Shown: positions 10,277 through 22,443, numbered from the stretch's first letter. The stretch: 64,000 nucleotides of DNA from Vogesella aquatica (GCF_028548455.1 NZ_JAQQLF010000002.1:186001-250000), one strand, 5' to 3'. Numbers and translations are program-made. Notes: generated by a model from the sequence alone, not told the origin.

Positions 10277-11328
10277 TGAGTGCATTGCTAGAGTTACAGT
10301 CGGTGTCGCAACGTTATGGCGACAAGGCCGTGGTCAATGACATGAGCTTTACCCTGCAGCAAGGCGAGATCGCCTGCCTGCTGGGCAGCTCCGGCTGCGG
10401 CAAGACCACTGTGCTGCGCTGTATCGCGGGTTTCGAGCCTTTGGCCGGTGGTGAGATCCAGCTGGCAGGCCGCCGTATTGCCAGCGTGGCCAGCAGCGTA
10501 CCGGCGCACCTGCGCCAGATCGGCATGGTGTTTCAGGATTACGCGCTGTTTCCGCACCTGAATGTGCAGGAAAACGTGGGCTTTGGCCTGGGCAAGCTGG
10601 GCCGCAGCGAGCGCGAGGCGCGCGTGATGGCGGTGCTGGACGTGGTAGGGTTGGCCGCGTACGCGCAGGCCTTCCCGCACGAGCTGTCCGGTGGCCAGCA
10701 GCAGCGTGTGGCGCTGGCGCGGGCACTGGCGCCCAAGCCCCAGCTGCTGTTGCTGGACGAGCCGTTTTCCAACCTGGATGTCGACCTGCGCGAACGCTTG
10801 TCGCGCGAAGTACGCGAGATCCTGAAATCGCAAGGCACCACCGCCATTCTGGTTACGCACGACCAGCACGAAGCGTTTGCCATGGCCGATAAGGTGGGGG
10901 TGATGCACCAGGGCCGGCTGCAGCAGTGGGCGCCGCCGTACGAGCTGTACCATGAACCGGCCAGCCGTTACGTGGCCGACTTTATTGGCCAGGGTGCCTT
11001 TGTGCCGGGCAAGGTAACCGGCCCGCGCTGTGTCACGCTGGAGCTGGGCGAGTACTGTAGCGCCGTGCCGCGCCAGTTTGCCGACGGCGATGAGGTAGAC
11101 GTACTGCTGCGCCCGGACGACGTGGTGCACGACGATGCCAGCCCGGTAACGGCCAAAGTGCTGGGCAAGGTATTTCGCGGCTCCGAGTTTCTGTACACGC
11201 TGCAGCTGGATTCCGGCCAGCAGGTGCTGGCACAGGTGCCCAGCCATCACAACCACGCCATTGGCGAGCCTATCGGTATCCGCCTGGAGCTGGATCACCT
11301 GATTGCATTCCGGCGACAGCCGGCCTGA
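10276..11328 (+). CDS. Iron(III) ABC transporter ATP-binding protein (FbpC type)
   Basis: The start at 10276 gives a one-base TGATG overlap with the permease stop, typical of translational coupling. The 350-residue protein has Walker A GSSGCGKTT, the Q-loop VFQDYALFPHLNV, signature LSGGQQQRVALARAL and Walker B LLLDEPFSNLD, then a C-terminal TOBE-like regulatory domain (about residues 270-345). It powers ferric iron import. After the stop come an inverted TTGGCCGCA pair and a long GC hairpin. Confidence 0.92.
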   Translation: MSALLELQSVSQRYGDKAVVNDMSFTLQQGEIACLLGSSGCGKTTVLRCIAGFEPLAGGEIQLAGRRIASVASSVPAHLRQIGMVFQDYALFPHLNVQENVGFGLGKLGRSEREARVMAVLDVVGLAAYAQAFPHELSGGQQQRVALARALAPKPQLLLLDEPFSNLDVDLRERLSREVREILKSQGTTAILVTHDQHEAFAMADKVGVMHQGRLQQWAPPYELYHEPASRYVADFIGQGAFVPGKVTGPRCVTLELGEYCSAVPRQFADGDEVDVLLRPDDVVHDDASPVTAKVLGKVFRGSEFLYTLQLDSGQQVLAQVPSHHNHAIGEPIGIRLELDHLIAFRRQPA

Positions 11329-11336
11329 TGCACCGT

Positions 11337-11371
11337 TGCGGCCAACCTTGTGGTGTGAAAGGTTGGCCGCA
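11337..11371. terminator. Hairpin of inverted TTGGCCGCA motifs after the iron importer operon
   Basis: TGCGGCCAACCTT and AAGGTTGGCCGCA form a 13-bp perfect stem with a 9-nt loop (GTGGTGTGA), beginning 9 bp after the ATPase stop. It is a plausible terminator built from the genome-wide motif. Confidence 0.7.
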
Positions 11372-11381
11372 GCGTAATGAA

Positions 11382-11411
11382 CAAGGCCCCGCGCAACTGC
11401 GCGGGGCCTTG
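11382..11411. terminator. Long GC hairpin between convergent genes
   Basis: CAAGGCCCCGCGC (11382-11394), loop AACT, and its perfect complement at 11399-11411. It sits between the iron importer and pbpG, which point at each other, so it can serve both strands. T-tracts are weak. Confidence 0.75.
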
Positions 11412-11437
11412 TGCTGGGTGGCAGAGCCTGGCTTGAA

Positions 11438-12298
11438 TCAGCCCGACAGCCAGCTGTTAGGGTGCGCCTCCAGCCAGGTCTTGATGGACTTGGCGTCGTT
11501 CACGCGCGCGGCCGAGCCGTTGGCCGCCAGCAGTACCACGATCAGGCGCTGGCTGCCCATGGTGGTTTCCATCACCAGGCAGCGGCCGGCTTCTTCGATG
11601 TAGCCGGTTTTGGACAGGCCGATATCCCACTCGCCTTCACGTACCAGCGGGTTGCTGTTTTTGTAATGCAGCACGCGGGTGGCGCTGGGGTGGGCAATGT
11701 ATTCGTGGGTGGTAGAAAACTGGCGGATCAGCGGGTACTGGTAGGCCGCTTTCACCATGCGTACCAGGTCCATGGCGGTGGCACTATTGCGCATGTCCAG
11801 GCCGGTGGCGTCATGGAACACCGCATTGCGCATGCCGATGCTGCGCGCCTTCTGGTTCATTTTGGCAATGAAAGCCGCCTTGCCGCCGGGGTAGGTGCGT
11901 GCCAGCGAGGCCGAGGCGCGGTTTTCCGACGACATCAGTGCCAGCAGCAGCATTTCGCGGCGGGTGAGGGTGGAGCCCACACTCAGGCGCGAGCTGGTGT
12001 TTTTCAGGCGGTCGACTTCGTCCTCGGTGATGGTGATGGGTTCATCCAGCGACAGGCCGGCATCCAGCAGCACCATGGCGGTCATCAGCTTGGTGATGGA
12101 CGCAATGGGCTGGGTTTGTAGCGGGTTTTTTTCGTAAACCAGCTTGCCGGTTTGCGAGTCTACTACCGCTACCGACTGGGAATTCAGCCGCGGGCTACTG
12201 GTCAGTGCCTGTGTTTGCAGGTTTACAGGCTGGGCGGCATAGGCCACCATGCTGCTGGCGGCAAGGCAGCCCAGCAGTGCAAAGGTTCTGAGCATCAT
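11438..12298 (-). CDS. pbpG: D-alanyl-D-alanine endopeptidase PbpG (PBP7)
   Basis: The 286-residue protein has a signal peptide ending VAYA, then a peptidase S11 domain with all three active-site motifs: SITK (about residue 67), SEN (about 124) and KTG (about 230, in LSKTGYIEEAG). Such enzymes cut D-Ala cross-links in peptidoglycan in the periplasm. Size and motif spacing match PBP7 rather than the larger DacA type, and no C-terminal amphipathic anchor is evident. It is transcribed away from uvrB. Confidence 0.92.
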   Translation of the reverse strand: MMLRTFALLGCLAASSMVAYAAQPVNLQTQALTSSPRLNSQSVAVVDSQTGKLVYEKNPLQTQPIASITKLMTAMVLLDAGLSLDEPITITEDEVDRLKNTSSRLSVGSTLTRREMLLLALMSSENRASASLARTYPGGKAAFIAKMNQKARSIGMRNAVFHDATGLDMRNSATAMDLVRMVKAAYQYPLIRQFSTTHEYIAHPSATRVLHYKNSNPLVREGEWDIGLSKTGYIEEAGRCLVMETTMGSQRLIVVLLAANGSAARVNDAKSIKTWLEAHPNSWLSG

Positions 12299-12536
12299 TC
12301 ATGACTCCGATGCAGTGTTCATACGGCAGGCAAGACGCTGGCAGGGCGGTATCACACCCGGTGATGCGCAAAAGCGCCGTGTCTTGGCACGGCCTGTCAG
12401 GCTTGCCCTGTTATTGGTTTATCGAGCACTTTTATTTTAAATTGATTCCCTTGCTTTGTCCGGCTTTACTTTTAGTCAAAACACACAAGTTATGCGTTAA
12501 ATGCCGGCACGAAGCGTGACAAATGAGTGAAATTCC

Positions 12537-14552
12537 ATGGTAGTCAGCTATCCAGGCAGTGCGTTCAAGCTCCATCAGCCCTTTGCCCCTGCGGGCGATC
12601 AGCCGGCGGCCATTGCCAGCCTGGTAGAAGGCCTGTCCGACGGGCTGAGCTACCAGACCTTGCTGGGGGTGACGGGGTCGGGCAAGACCTACACCATGGC
12701 CAATGTCATTGCGCAAACCGGGCGGCCGGCCATCATCATGGCGCACAACAAGACGCTGGCGGCGCAGCTATATAGCGAGATGCGCGAGTTTTTCCCCGAA
12801 AATGCGGTGGAGTACTTCGTGTCCTACTACGACTACTACCAGCCCGAAGCCTACGTCCCCAGCCGCGACCTGTTCATCGAAAAAGACTCCAGCATCAACG
12901 AGCACATCGAGCAGATGCGTCTGTCGGCCACCAAGAGCATTCTGGAACGGCCGGATTGCGTGATCGTGGCCACGGTATCGGCCATCTACGGTATTGGTGA
13001 CCCGTCCGACTACCACCAGATGATCCTGCACCTGAAAGAGGGCGAAACCACGCCGCAGAAGGATATTGTCAGCCGCCTGGTGGCCATGCAGTACGACCGT
13101 AACGACACCGACTTTGCGCGCGGCACCTTCCGCGTGCGCGGCGACGTGATCGACGTATTCCCGGCGGAAAGCAACGACACCGCCGTGCGTATCAGCCTGT
13201 TCGACGATGAAGTGGAAACGCTCACGCTGTTCGACCCGCTGACCGGCACCACCAAGCAACGGGTTGGCCGCTTTACCGTGTTTCCGTCCAGCCACTACGT
13301 CACGCCGCGCGATACCGTGCTGCGTGCCTGCGAAAAGATCAAGCTGGAGCTGGCCGACCGCGTGGCCTGGTACCTGAAAGAAGGCAAGCTGGTGGAAGCG
13401 CAGCGTATCGAGCAGCGCACGCGCTTTGACCTGGAAATGCTGTACGAAATGGGCTTTTGCAAGGGTATCGAAAACTACTCGCGCCACTTTTCCGGGCGCG
13501 AGCCCGGTGGTGCGCCACCAACGCTGATCGACTACCTGCCCAAGAATGCGCTGATGTTTATCGACGAAAGCCACGTGACCGTGCCGCAAGTGGGCGCCAT
13601 GTACAAGGGCGATGCAGCGCGCAAGCAAAACCTGGTGGATTACGGTTTCCGCCTGCCGTCGGCGGTGGACAACCGCCCGCTAAAGTTTCATGAATTCGAG
13701 CAGCTGATGCCGCAAACCGTTTTTGTCTCGGCCACGCCAGCCGATTACGAAAAAGAGCACGCCGGCCAGGTGGTGGAGCAAGTGGTGCGGCCAACCGGCC
13801 TGGTAGACCCGGTGATCGAGATCCGGCCGGTCGCGACCCAGGTAGACGACCTGCTGTCGGAGATCCATTTGCGCATCGGGCGTGGCGAGCGCGTGCTGGT
13901 GACCACGCTCACCAAGCGCATGGCCGAGCAGCTGGCCGACTACTACACCGAGCACGGCATCAAGGTGCGCTACCTGCATAGCGATATCGACACCGTAGAG
14001 CGAGTGGAAATCATCCGCGACTTGCGCTTGGGCATGTTCGACGTGCTGATTGGCATCAACCTGCTGCGAGAGGGCCTGGATATCCCGGAAGTCAGCCTGG
14101 TCGCCATTCTGGATGCCGACAAGGAAGGCTTTCTGCGTAGCGAGCGCAGCCTGATCCAGACCATAGGCCGCGCCGCGCGTAACCTGCACGGTAAAGCGCT
14201 GCTGTACGCCGACCGCATTACCAACAGCATGCAGCGCGCCATCGATGAAACCGAGCGGCGCCGTAACAAGCAGATGGCTTTCAACGCCGAGCACGGCATC
14301 GTGCCGCAAGGGGTGAGCAAGAAGATCAAGGACATCATCGACGGTGTGTACCAGAACGAGCCGGTGGACAAGAAAGCACTGGCCGAAAATGCCCGCATTG
14401 CCATGCTGGATGAAAAGGCGCTGGCCAAAGAAATCAAGCGCCTGGAAAAAGACATGATGGAAGCGGCGCGCAATCTGGAGTTCGAAAAAGCCGCCAAGCT
14501 GCGCGACGAACTGAAAGCCTTCAAAGAGAAGGCCTGGATGAACGGTTTGTAA
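12537..14552 (+). CDS. uvrB: Excinuclease ABC subunit B
   Basis: The 671-residue protein has the full UvrB layout: Walker A GVTGSGKT near residue 43, the beta-hairpin region [15 protein letters not shown] around 95-110 that locks damaged strands, the helicase motifs [10 protein letters not shown] and [14 protein letters not shown], and a C-terminal UVR motif (about 625-665) that binds UvrC. It verifies DNA lesions after UvrA loading in nucleotide excision repair. No CTGT-N8-ACAG LexA-type box is evident in the 240-bp gap upstream. Confidence 0.97.
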   Translation: MVVSYPGSAFKLHQPFAPAGDQPAAIASLVEGLSDGLSYQTLLGVTGSGKTYTMANVIAQTGRPAIIMAHNKTLAAQLYSEMREFFPENAVEYFVSYYDYYQPEAYVPSRDLFIEKDSSINEHIEQMRLSATKSILERPDCVIVATVSAIYGIGDPSDYHQMILHLKEGETTPQKDIVSRLVAMQYDRNDTDFARGTFRVRGDVIDVFPAESNDTAVRISLFDDEVETLTLFDPLTGTTKQRVGRFTVFPSSHYVTPRDTVLRACEKIKLELADRVAWYLKEGKLVEAQRIEQRTRFDLEMLYEMGFCKGIENYSRHFSGREPGGAPPTLIDYLPKNALMFIDESHVTVPQVGAMYKGDAARKQNLVDYGFRLPSAVDNRPLKFHEFEQLMPQTVFVSATPADYEKEHAGQVVEQVVRPTGLVDPVIEIRPVATQVDDLLSEIHLRIGRGERVLVTTLTKRMAEQLADYYTEHGIKVRYLHSDIDTVERVEIIRDLRLGMFDVLIGINLLREGLDIPEVSLVAILDADKEGFLRSERSLIQTIGRAARNLHGKALLYADRITNSMQRAIDETERRRNKQMAFNAEHGIVPQGVSKKIKDIIDGVYQNEPVDKKALAENARIAMLDEKALAKEIKRLEKDMMEAARNLEFEKAAKLRDELKAFKEKAWMNGL

Positions 14553-14590
14553 GCCGCCTGCCTGTCAAGGTTGGCCGCAAAAGGAAGGTT

Positions 14591-15064
14591 ATGGAGAAAA
14601 AGCGCATTCTGATGGTGTGCATGGGCAATATCTGCCGCTCGCCTACGGCAGAGGGGGTGATGCGCAGCATGTTGTTAAAACATGGCTTGCAAGACCAGCT
14701 TGAAGTAGACTCCGCCGGCACGCATGCCTATCACATAGGCGAGGCGCCTGACTTACGCAGTACGCACGCTGCTTTGGCGCGCGGCTATGATTTGCGCCGG
14801 CAGCGCGCGCGCCAGGTGTGTGCCGACGATTTCGAACGCTTTGACTATATATTGGCCGCAGACCGTGCCAACCTGGCCAGCTTGCAGGCCTTGCGCCAAA
14901 AAGGCGTGACGCCGCAATTATTGTTGTCGATATTGGGTACAGAGGCCGATGTGCCGGACCCCTACTACGGTGGCCCGCAGGGTTTCGAGCAGGTGCTGGA
15001 TCTGATAGAGCAGGCATGCGAGGCGTGGTGTCTGGCGTTTTGCCGCAAGGCAGGGCCGGTGTAG
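14591..15064 (+). CDS. Low-molecular-weight protein-tyrosine phosphatase
   Basis: The 157-residue protein begins with the P-loop VCMGNICRS, giving Cys10-X5-Arg16, the nucleophile and phosphate-binding arginine. The general-acid loop appears as VPDPYYGG about 110 residues later. It would dephosphorylate tyrosine on cytosolic proteins. Related enzymes act with tyrosine kinases in polysaccharide export, but here the gene is 38 bp after uvrB and 33 bp before a cheB-like gene, so its partner is unknown. A TTGGCCGCA motif sits in the gap before it (14571) and another inside it (14852). Confidence 0.92.
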   Translation: MEKKRILMVCMGNICRSPTAEGVMRSMLLKHGLQDQLEVDSAGTHAYHIGEAPDLRSTHAALARGYDLRRQRARQVCADDFERFDYILAADRANLASLQALRQKGVTPQLLLSILGTEADVPDPYYGGPQGFEQVLDLIEQACEAWCLAFCRKAGPV

Positions 15065-15097
15065 AGTTTGTTTGCCGCAAAATGACTAAGGGAAAGT

Positions 15098-15790
15098 ATG
15101 GCCCTCGATAAAAAAACAGCTGCGTCCAAGCCCATAGAGGTGGCCCCCAGCCATAGTGCCGACATGATTTTGCCGCGCCAGCCGGGCAAGCTCTCGCTGG
15201 GTAGGCAAACCGTCATCGTGATCGGCTCGTCCACCGGTGGTACCGAGGCGTTGCGGGTATTGCTGACGGCCTTGCCGGCAACCATGCCGCCTATTGTCAT
15301 CACCCAGCACATGCCGGAAATGTTCACCAAGTCGTTTGCTGTGCGGCTGGATGCCCTGTGCAAGCTCACTGTAAAAGAAGCCGAAGACGGCGAGCGCCTG
15401 CAGCCGGGCCATGTGTATATCGCCCCCGGTCACTCCCATTTGCTGGTCAAGCCAGCCAGTACCATAGGCTACGCCACCAGCCTGCACCACGGCGTGCCGG
15501 TGAACCGCCACAAGCCGTCGGTGGATGTGCTGTTCCGTTCTGCGGCCAACGTGATCGGCAAAAACTGTATCGGGGTGATTCTTACCGGTATGGGGCGTGA
15601 TGGCGCGGCAGGTATGGCCGAGCTGAAAGAGGCCGGTGCGCACAATATCGCGCAGGACGAAGCCTCTTGTGTGGTATTCGGTATGCCCAAGGAGGCGATT
15701 GCCTGTGGTGGTGTGCACGAAATCTTGCCCCTGTCGGCGATTGCTGGCCGTCTGGTAGCGCTGTGCGCGGGCCGTGCGCACGCGGACTAA
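15098..15790 (+). CDS. Stand-alone CheB-type methylesterase/deamidase domain, no receiver
   Basis: The 230-residue protein has the CheB catalytic triad in the right contexts: Ser in GSSTGGT (about residue 43), His in TQHMP (about 69) and Asp in GMGRDGAAG (about 166). The 105-residue REC domain and linker normally preceding it are replaced by about 35 polar residues, so phosphorylation control by CheA through its own receiver is absent. It would remove methyl groups from chemoreceptors, or act on another target. It is 21 bp upstream of the flagellar activator flrC, which suggests co-regulation with motility. Confidence 0.88.
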   Translation: MALDKKTAASKPIEVAPSHSADMILPRQPGKLSLGRQTVIVIGSSTGGTEALRVLLTALPATMPPIVITQHMPEMFTKSFAVRLDALCKLTVKEAEDGERLQPGHVYIAPGHSHLLVKPASTIGYATSLHHGVPVNRHKPSVDVLFRSAANVIGKNCIGVILTGMGRDGAAGMAELKEAGAHNIAQDEASCVVFGMPKEAIACGGVHEILPLSAIAGRLVALCAGRAHAD

Positions 15791-15811
15791 GTTTTACGGA
15801 TGTAGAAACAC

Positions 15812-17149
<1,338 letters not shown>

Positions 17150-17177
17150 GCAGATTCTTTAACGGGTAGAGGTCAAC

Positions 17178-17498
17178 ATGTCTACGCAAGGCATCAATCA
17201 GTTGCTGGGTGAGCTTCGAGCCATGTCCGCGCTTGCCGCTGGCAAGCAGGCACCTGCGGCCGAAGAGACTCCGGAAGTTGATTTCTCTAATGTGTTGAAG
17301 TCCACGCTGGAGCAAGTCAACCAGGTGCAGCAAACATCACAAGAGCTGCAAAAGCGTTTTGAGCTGGGTGAAGAGGGGGTCGACATCCAGGATGTGATGG
17401 TGACGATGCAGAAAGCCAGTCTGAGCTTCCAGACCATGGTGCAGGCCAGGAACAAGCTGGTTTCGGCTTATCAGGAAATCATGAATACGCAAGTGTAG
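17178..17498 (+). CDS. fliE: Flagellar hook-basal body protein FliE
   Basis: The 106-residue protein ends with the typical FliE motif MQKASLSFQTMVQARNKLVSAYQEIMNTQV. FliE joins the MS ring to the proximal rod and is needed for export of rod proteins. First structural gene after flrC and 57 bp before fliF. I see no sigma-54 or sigma-28 promoter in the short gap before it. Confidence 0.95.
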   Translation: MSTQGINQLLGELRAMSALAAGKQAPAAEETPEVDFSNVLKSTLEQVNQVQQTSQELQKRFELGEEGVDIQDVMVTMQKASLSFQTMVQARNKLVSAYQEIMNTQV

Positions 17499-17555
17499 CG
17501 CTGCGCTGCCCCGGTTTGGCTTGCAGCGGAAGATCAATAACGAAACAACCACTGT

Positions 17556-19298
17556 ATGGCTGATCTGGTAGACAACGCTGCGCCTGCCTGGAAAGTGCGC
17601 CTGAATGAAGTGCTAGAGCGCTTCAAGGCCCTTCCCAACAATAAAAAAATTCTCTTCTTCACCGCTGTCGCAGCGGTGTTGTCTATTGCTATTGCCCTTT
17701 TTGCGTTCAATCGCGAACCTGCTTATAAAGTCCTGTTTACCGGCTTGGCCGACCGGGATGGTGGCCAGATCACTGCATCGCTGCAGCAGATGAATGTACC
17801 GTACCAGATCAGCGACGGTGGGGTGATTTCGGTACCTAGCGACAAGGTCTACGACGTACGGCTCAAGCTGGCAAGCCAGGGCTTGCCCAAGGCCGGCGGG
17901 GTGGGCTTCGAGCTGATGGACAAGCAGAAATTCGGCATCAGCCAGTTTGCCGAGCAGGTGAACTACCAGCGTTCCATCGAGGGCGAGCTGGCCCGTACCA
18001 TTGAATCCGTCGGCGTGGTGGAAACGGCTCGCGTGCATCTGGCCATGCCCAAGCAAAGCGTGTTTGTGCGTGAGCAGCAGTTGCCTACTGCCTCGGTCAT
18101 GCTGAGCATGCGTGGCGGGCGCATTCTGGATGCCGGCCAGATCGCCGGTATCTTGCACCTGGTTTCCAGCTCGGTGCCCAATCTGCCGGTGCGCAATGTG
18201 TCGATTGTCGACCAGGATGGCAACCTGTTGTCCAGCCTGCCGGACCTCAATAATGCCTCTGGCCTTGATCGCCGCCAGCTTGACTACGTGCGCCAGATCG
18301 AAACCGACTACGCCAAGCGCGTCGAAGTTATTCTGGAGCCCATCTTTGGCAAGGGTAATGCCCGTGCGCAGGTCACTGCCGCGGTGGACTTTGCCGAGGT
18401 AGAGCAGACCTCGGAAACCTATCGCCCCAATTCCACGCCCAACCCATCCGCCACGCGCAGCCAGCAGATTGTCGAATCGCTGGGCAAGGACGCCAGCCTG
18501 CCTTCTGGCGTGCCGGGTGCCTTGACTAACCAGCCGCCGTCAGCGGCTTCTGCGCCGCTTACCTTGCCGCCAGGCGCCGCCCCGGGTACGGCGACACTGT
18601 CCGGCCTGCCCATGGGTACGGCATCGGGCACCACACACCGGGAAATTACCACCAACTACGAAGTCGACAAGACCATCCAGCACACCAAGATGCCCAAAGG
18701 GAACATCAAGCGTCTGACGGCTGCCGTGGTGGTGAACTACAAAATGGTGCCGGATGCCAATGGCGAAGCCAAACCGACACCGCTGACAGACAAAGAGTCC
18801 GCCCAAATCCAGAGCTTGGTACAAGAGGCCATCGGCTACAATAAAGAGCGTGGTGATTCGGTTAACGTAGTAAATGCCAGCTTTGCCGATGCTGTACCGG
18901 TCACCACGGCGAAGGATCGTGCACTGGATTTCATCAGTGCCAATGCGGGTGAGCTGATCAAGTATGGTTTGTTTGCTCTTGCCGTGTTGTATCTGCTGTT
19001 TGGTGTGGTGCGTCCTATCATGCGGGATGTGGCCAAGCCGCCTGTGCCAGACACGCCAGAGGATGCAGAAGAAGCCGCTGCGGCTGGCGGGCGTCTGCTG
19101 GCTGTGGCCGGCGAGGATGGCGAAGAGGGAGGCCAGGCCGGTGCAGAAGGCGGCGCCGGTGGCGGCGATAGTGGCGATCCGAAAGAGCAAGCCCGTCGCC
19201 AGTACGAGGCCCATCTGCAGGCTGCGCGTGATCTGGTGAAAGCTGACCCGCGCATGGCAGCGCAGATCATTAAAGAATGGATAACGTCAGATGAGTGA
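17556..19298 (+). CDS. fliF: Flagellar MS-ring protein FliF
   Basis: The 580-residue protein has an N-terminal membrane helix (about 30-52), ring-building motifs (YKVLFTGLADRDGGQI, VNYQRSIEGELARTIESVGVVETARVHLAMPK), a variable Pro/Ala/Ser-rich beta-collar loop around 300-365, and a second membrane helix (about 465-487) with the cytoplasmic FliG-binding tail. It forms the base on which the rotor and export gate assemble. It overlaps fliG by 8 bp. Confidence 0.97.
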   Translation: MADLVDNAAPAWKVRLNEVLERFKALPNNKKILFFTAVAAVLSIAIALFAFNREPAYKVLFTGLADRDGGQITASLQQMNVPYQISDGGVISVPSDKVYDVRLKLASQGLPKAGGVGFELMDKQKFGISQFAEQVNYQRSIEGELARTIESVGVVETARVHLAMPKQSVFVREQQLPTASVMLSMRGGRILDAGQIAGILHLVSSSVPNLPVRNVSIVDQDGNLLSSLPDLNNASGLDRRQLDYVRQIETDYAKRVEVILEPIFGKGNARAQVTAAVDFAEVEQTSETYRPNSTPNPSATRSQQIVESLGKDASLPSGVPGALTNQPPSAASAPLTLPPGAAPGTATLSGLPMGTASGTTHREITTNYEVDKTIQHTKMPKGNIKRLTAAVVVNYKMVPDANGEAKPTPLTDKESAQIQSLVQEAIGYNKERGDSVNVVNASFADAVPVTTAKDRALDFISANAGELIKYGLFALAVLYLLFGVVRPIMRDVAKPPVPDTPEDAEEAAAAGGRLLAVAGEDGEEGGQAGAEGGAGGGDSGDPKEQARRQYEAHLQAARDLVKADPRMAAQIIKEWITSDE

Positions 19299-20289
19299 TG
19301 CCGGTATTCGTCGCAGCTCGGTGCTGCTGTTTAGTCTGGGCCAGGCCGAGGCCATTGAGGTATTCAAGTACCTGGGGCCCAAGGAAGTACAGAAGCTCAG
19401 CCTGGCTATGGCGGGCTTGAGCAACCTGAGCCACGAGGAAGTGGAAAAGGTGGTTGGCCAGTTCCGCGAAGAGTGCGCGGCCAGGGCCAACTTCGGTGCT
19501 ACTGACGAGTACCTGCGCAATGTGCTGGTAGAGGCGCTGGGGCCGGATAAAGCGGCCAACCTGCTGGACAAGATTTTGCAGGGCAACGATCACAGCGGTA
19601 TCGAAAGCCTGAAGTGGATGGACCCCTCATCCGCGGCGGACCTGATTCGCAACGAGCACCCACAGATTATTGCCACCATCATGGTACATCTGGACCCCGA
19701 CCTGTCCAGTGCCATCCTGGCCTACTTCCCGGAGCGCATGCGTAACGAGGTGCTGATTCGTACTGCCACGCTGGAAGGCGTACAGCCACAGGCGCTGCGC
19801 GAACTGAACGACGTGCTGACCCAGCTGCTGTCCGGCTCCGACCGCGTGAAGAAGAGCGCGGCCGGCGGTGTGGGCATGACGGCCGAGATCCTGAACTTCC
19901 TGGGCTCCAACGTGGAGGCGTCGGCGCTGTCGTATATCCGCGAGTACGACCCCGAACTGGCGCAGCGTATCCAGGACAAGATGTTCGTATTCGACAACAT
20001 CCTGGAAATCGACGACCGCTCTATCCAGACTATCCTGCGCGAAGTGCAGTCTGACTCTCTGGTGGTGGCGCTGAAAGGTACCAGCCAGGAGCTCAAGGAC
20101 AAGATCTTCCGCAATATGTCGTCGCGTGCGGCCGAGATGCTGCGCGACGATCTGGAGTCCAAAGGCCCGGTCAAACTCTCCGAGGTGGAAGCCGAGCAGA
20201 AAGAGATTCTCAAAATTGTGCGCAAGCTGGCAGACGAAGGCCAGATCGTGATCGCAAGCAAAGGTGGAGACGAAGGCCTTGTCGAGTAA
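19291..20289 (+). CDS. fliG: Flagellar motor switch protein FliG
   Basis: The 332-residue protein has the three FliG domains, with the EHPQIIATIMVHLD middle motif around residue 127 and the C-terminal torque helix region FVFDNILEIDDRSIQTILREV (charged residues facing MotA) around 230-250. FliG binds FliF at its N-terminus and FliM at its middle, and turns stator contact into rotation. It overlaps both fliF and fliH. Confidence 0.97.
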   Translation: MSDAGIRRSSVLLFSLGQAEAIEVFKYLGPKEVQKLSLAMAGLSNLSHEEVEKVVGQFREECAARANFGATDEYLRNVLVEALGPDKAANLLDKILQGNDHSGIESLKWMDPSSAADLIRNEHPQIIATIMVHLDPDLSSAILAYFPERMRNEVLIRTATLEGVQPQALRELNDVLTQLLSGSDRVKKSAAGGVGMTAEILNFLGSNVEASALSYIREYDPELAQRIQDKMFVFDNILEIDDRSIQTILREVQSDSLVVALKGTSQELKDKIFRNMSSRAAEMLRDDLESKGPVKLSEVEAEQKEILKIVRKLADEGQIVIASKGGDEGLVE

Positions 20290-21046
20290 CAACATCATCC
20301 CGGCGGAGTCGCTGGGTCAGTGGCAGTCCTGGCGCTTCGGCGAGATCGGGGCGCAGCCCGTCCCGCAGCCCGAAGCCAGCATTGCCGCGACAGAAGCCCC
20401 CGCAGAGGGGGTTTCTGCTTTGGACATGGTGGAAGAGGAAGTGGTGCAGGCCGCAGAGGCGGTGCAAGAAGAGGTTTTGCCGCCACCGGCCTACCCGACG
20501 GCGGCCGAGCTGGAGGCCATTCATCAGGAAGCCTGGCAGGCCGGGTTTGAAGCAGGCAAAGAAGAAGGCCTGCAGCAGGGCCAGGCCGAGGGGGCGCAGC
20601 AGGCATTGGCCGATGCCGCCCAGCAGTTCGAGAGCTACTGGGCGCCGTTGGCCGAGCTGCAGCAGGCCATGGAAACCCAGCTGCAGCAGCTGGGGGCGGC
20701 CTTGTCTGCCGAAGTGCTGCAGCTGGCCGTCGGCTTTGCCGAGCAGATCGTCTCCAGCAAGATTGTACTGGACCGCAATGCCGTGCTGCCCGTGCTGCAA
20801 GCAGCGCTGGATGAGCTGGGTCATAGCTTGCTGCAGGCTCGCGTGCGCGCGCATCCGGAGGACATGGCCGTGATACAGGCTTTTGCGCAGGAGCGTTTTG
20901 CGGCGGTGAGCTGGCAATGGGTGGCGGATGAGGCGGTAGCGCGTGGTGGCTGCGTGGTGGATACCGGCAGCGTCAAGCTAGACCTGACGCTGCCACCAAG
21001 GTTGGCCGCATTGCGTCAGGCGCTGGGGTTGCCCGTGCATGATTGA
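20264..21046 (+). CDS. fliH: Flagellar export ATPase regulator FliH
   Basis: Position and sequence type identify it: an acidic, Pro/Ala-rich N-terminus, a Gly-repeat helix ([21 protein letters not shown] around residues 87-107, with the GxxxG pattern typical of FliH) and a C-terminal domain that contacts FliI. The open frame begins with GTG at 20264 and overlaps fliG by 26 bp. A TTG at 20279 is a possible alternative start, giving 255 residues. FliH holds FliI inactive and docks it at the export gate. Confidence 0.88.
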   Translation: METKALSSNNIIPAESLGQWQSWRFGEIGAQPVPQPEASIAATEAPAEGVSALDMVEEEVVQAAEAVQEEVLPPPAYPTAAELEAIHQEAWQAGFEAGKEEGLQQGQAEGAQQALADAAQQFESYWAPLAELQQAMETQLQQLGAALSAEVLQLAVGFAEQIVSSKIVLDRNAVLPVLQAALDELGHSLLQARVRAHPEDMAVIQAFAQERFAAVSWQWVADEAVARGGCVVDTGSVKLDLTLPPRLAALRQALGLPVHD

Positions 21047-22433
21047 CTTGCTGCAAAGCCAGCGTAGCTACCTGGCGGCGTGCCAGCAAACCATCGCCAA
21101 CACGCCGGCCTGGCTGCCGGAAGGCCAGCTGACGCGTGTTACCGGCCTGGTGATGGAGGCGGTTGGCCTGCGTTTGCCGGTGGGGAGTGCTTGCGAGGTG
21201 CAAATTGCCCAAGGCCACAAAGTTGAGGCCGAAGTGGTCGGTTTTGCTGGCGACAAGCTGTTCCTGATGCCGGTGGCCAATATTCAGGGTTTGTTGCCAG
21301 GCACGCCGGTGCGGCCATCGCGCAGCATTCAGCCGCCCGCCTACGGGCAGCAGCAGATTACTGCCGAGGTGAATGGGCCGCTGGGCCGCCAGGTGCCGGT
21401 GGGCTTGAGTCTGCTGGGCCGTGTGCTGGACTCGCTGGGCCGCCCGCTGGATGGCAAGGGGCAGATTTTTCCCGAGGCTTATTTCCCCCTGTACAGCCAG
21501 CCCTTGAACCCCTTGCAACGTACCCCGGTGCGCCACGTGCTGGATGTTGGCGTGAAGGCCATCAACGGCTTGCTGACGGTTGGCCGCGGCCAACGTCTGG
21601 GCTTGTTTGCCGGCTCGGGTGTGGGCAAGTCGGTATTGCTGGGCATGATGGCGCGCTATACCCGCGCCGATGTCGTGGTGGTGGGGCTGATTGGCGAGCG
21701 GGGGCGCGAGGTGAAGGACTTCATCGAGCACATCCTGGGTGAAGAGGGCCTGGCGCGCTCGGTAGTGGTGGCGGCGCCGGCCGACATGCCACCGCTGATG
21801 CGCTTGCACGGTGCCGCCTACGCTACGGCGCTGGCCGAGTACTACCGTGCGCAGGGGCTGGATGTGCTGCTGTTGATGGATTCCGTTACCCGCTACGCCA
21901 TGGCGCAGCGTGAAATTGCCCTGGCCATCGGCGAGCCGCCGGTCAGCAAAGGCTACCCGCCGTCGGTATTTGCCAAGCTGCCGCAGCTGATCGAGCGCGC
22001 CGGTAATGGTGAGGCCGGCGGCGGCTCCATTACGGCTTTCTATACCGTGCTGTCCGAGGGGGACGACCAGCAAGACCCGATTGCCGACTCGGCACGCGCT
22101 ATTCTGGATGGCCACTTTGTGCTATCGCGCGAGTTGGCCGAATCCGGCCATTACCCGGCTATCGATATCGAGCAGTCGATCTCGCGCGTGATGGTGGACG
22201 TGGTGCCGCGCGAGCATATGGATAGCGCCCGCCGTTTCAAGCAGCTGTTCTCCCGCTACCAGCGCAGCCGTGACCTGATCAGCGTGGGTGCCTATGTGCC
22301 CGGCTCGGACCCGATGCTGGATGAAGCCATCCGCTTGCATACCCGGCTCACCGGCTTTCTGACCCAGGCGCAGCATGAAAACGTGGATGCCGGCATGACC
22401 ACGCTGTTGCTGAACGATGTGTTGGCTAGCTAA
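21039..22433 (+). CDS. fliI: Flagellum-specific ATPase FliI
   Basis: The 464-residue protein has the F1-beta-like fold with Walker [12 protein letters not shown] around residue 191 and Walker [15 protein letters not shown] around 273. The segment [17 protein letters not shown] is the type III ATPase hallmark. It energises unfolding and export of flagellar substrates. It overlaps fliH by 8 bp, so the two are translationally coupled. Confidence 0.96.
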   Translation: MIDLLQSQRSYLAACQQTIANTPAWLPEGQLTRVTGLVMEAVGLRLPVGSACEVQIAQGHKVEAEVVGFAGDKLFLMPVANIQGLLPGTPVRPSRSIQPPAYGQQQITAEVNGPLGRQVPVGLSLLGRVLDSLGRPLDGKGQIFPEAYFPLYSQPLNPLQRTPVRHVLDVGVKAINGLLTVGRGQRLGLFAGSGVGKSVLLGMMARYTRADVVVVGLIGERGREVKDFIEHILGEEGLARSVVVAAPADMPPLMRLHGAAYATALAEYYRAQGLDVLLLMDSVTRYAMAQREIALAIGEPPVSKGYPPSVFAKLPQLIERAGNGEAGGGSITAFYTVLSEGDDQQDPIADSARAILDGHFVLSRELAESGHYPAIDIEQSISRVMVDVVPREHMDSARRFKQLFSRYQRSRDLISVGAYVPGSDPMLDEAIRLHTRLTGFLTQAQHENVDAGMTTLLLNDVLAS

Positions 22434-22443
22434 GGGCTAAGTC

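Noticed and set aside
8945-10285. Minus-strand open frame opposite the iron permease
   Set aside because: His/Gln-rich shadow of a GC-rich gene; no ribosome site or domain.
12299-12536. LexA box upstream of uvrB
   Set aside because: No CTGT-N8-ACAG match could be found in the gap.
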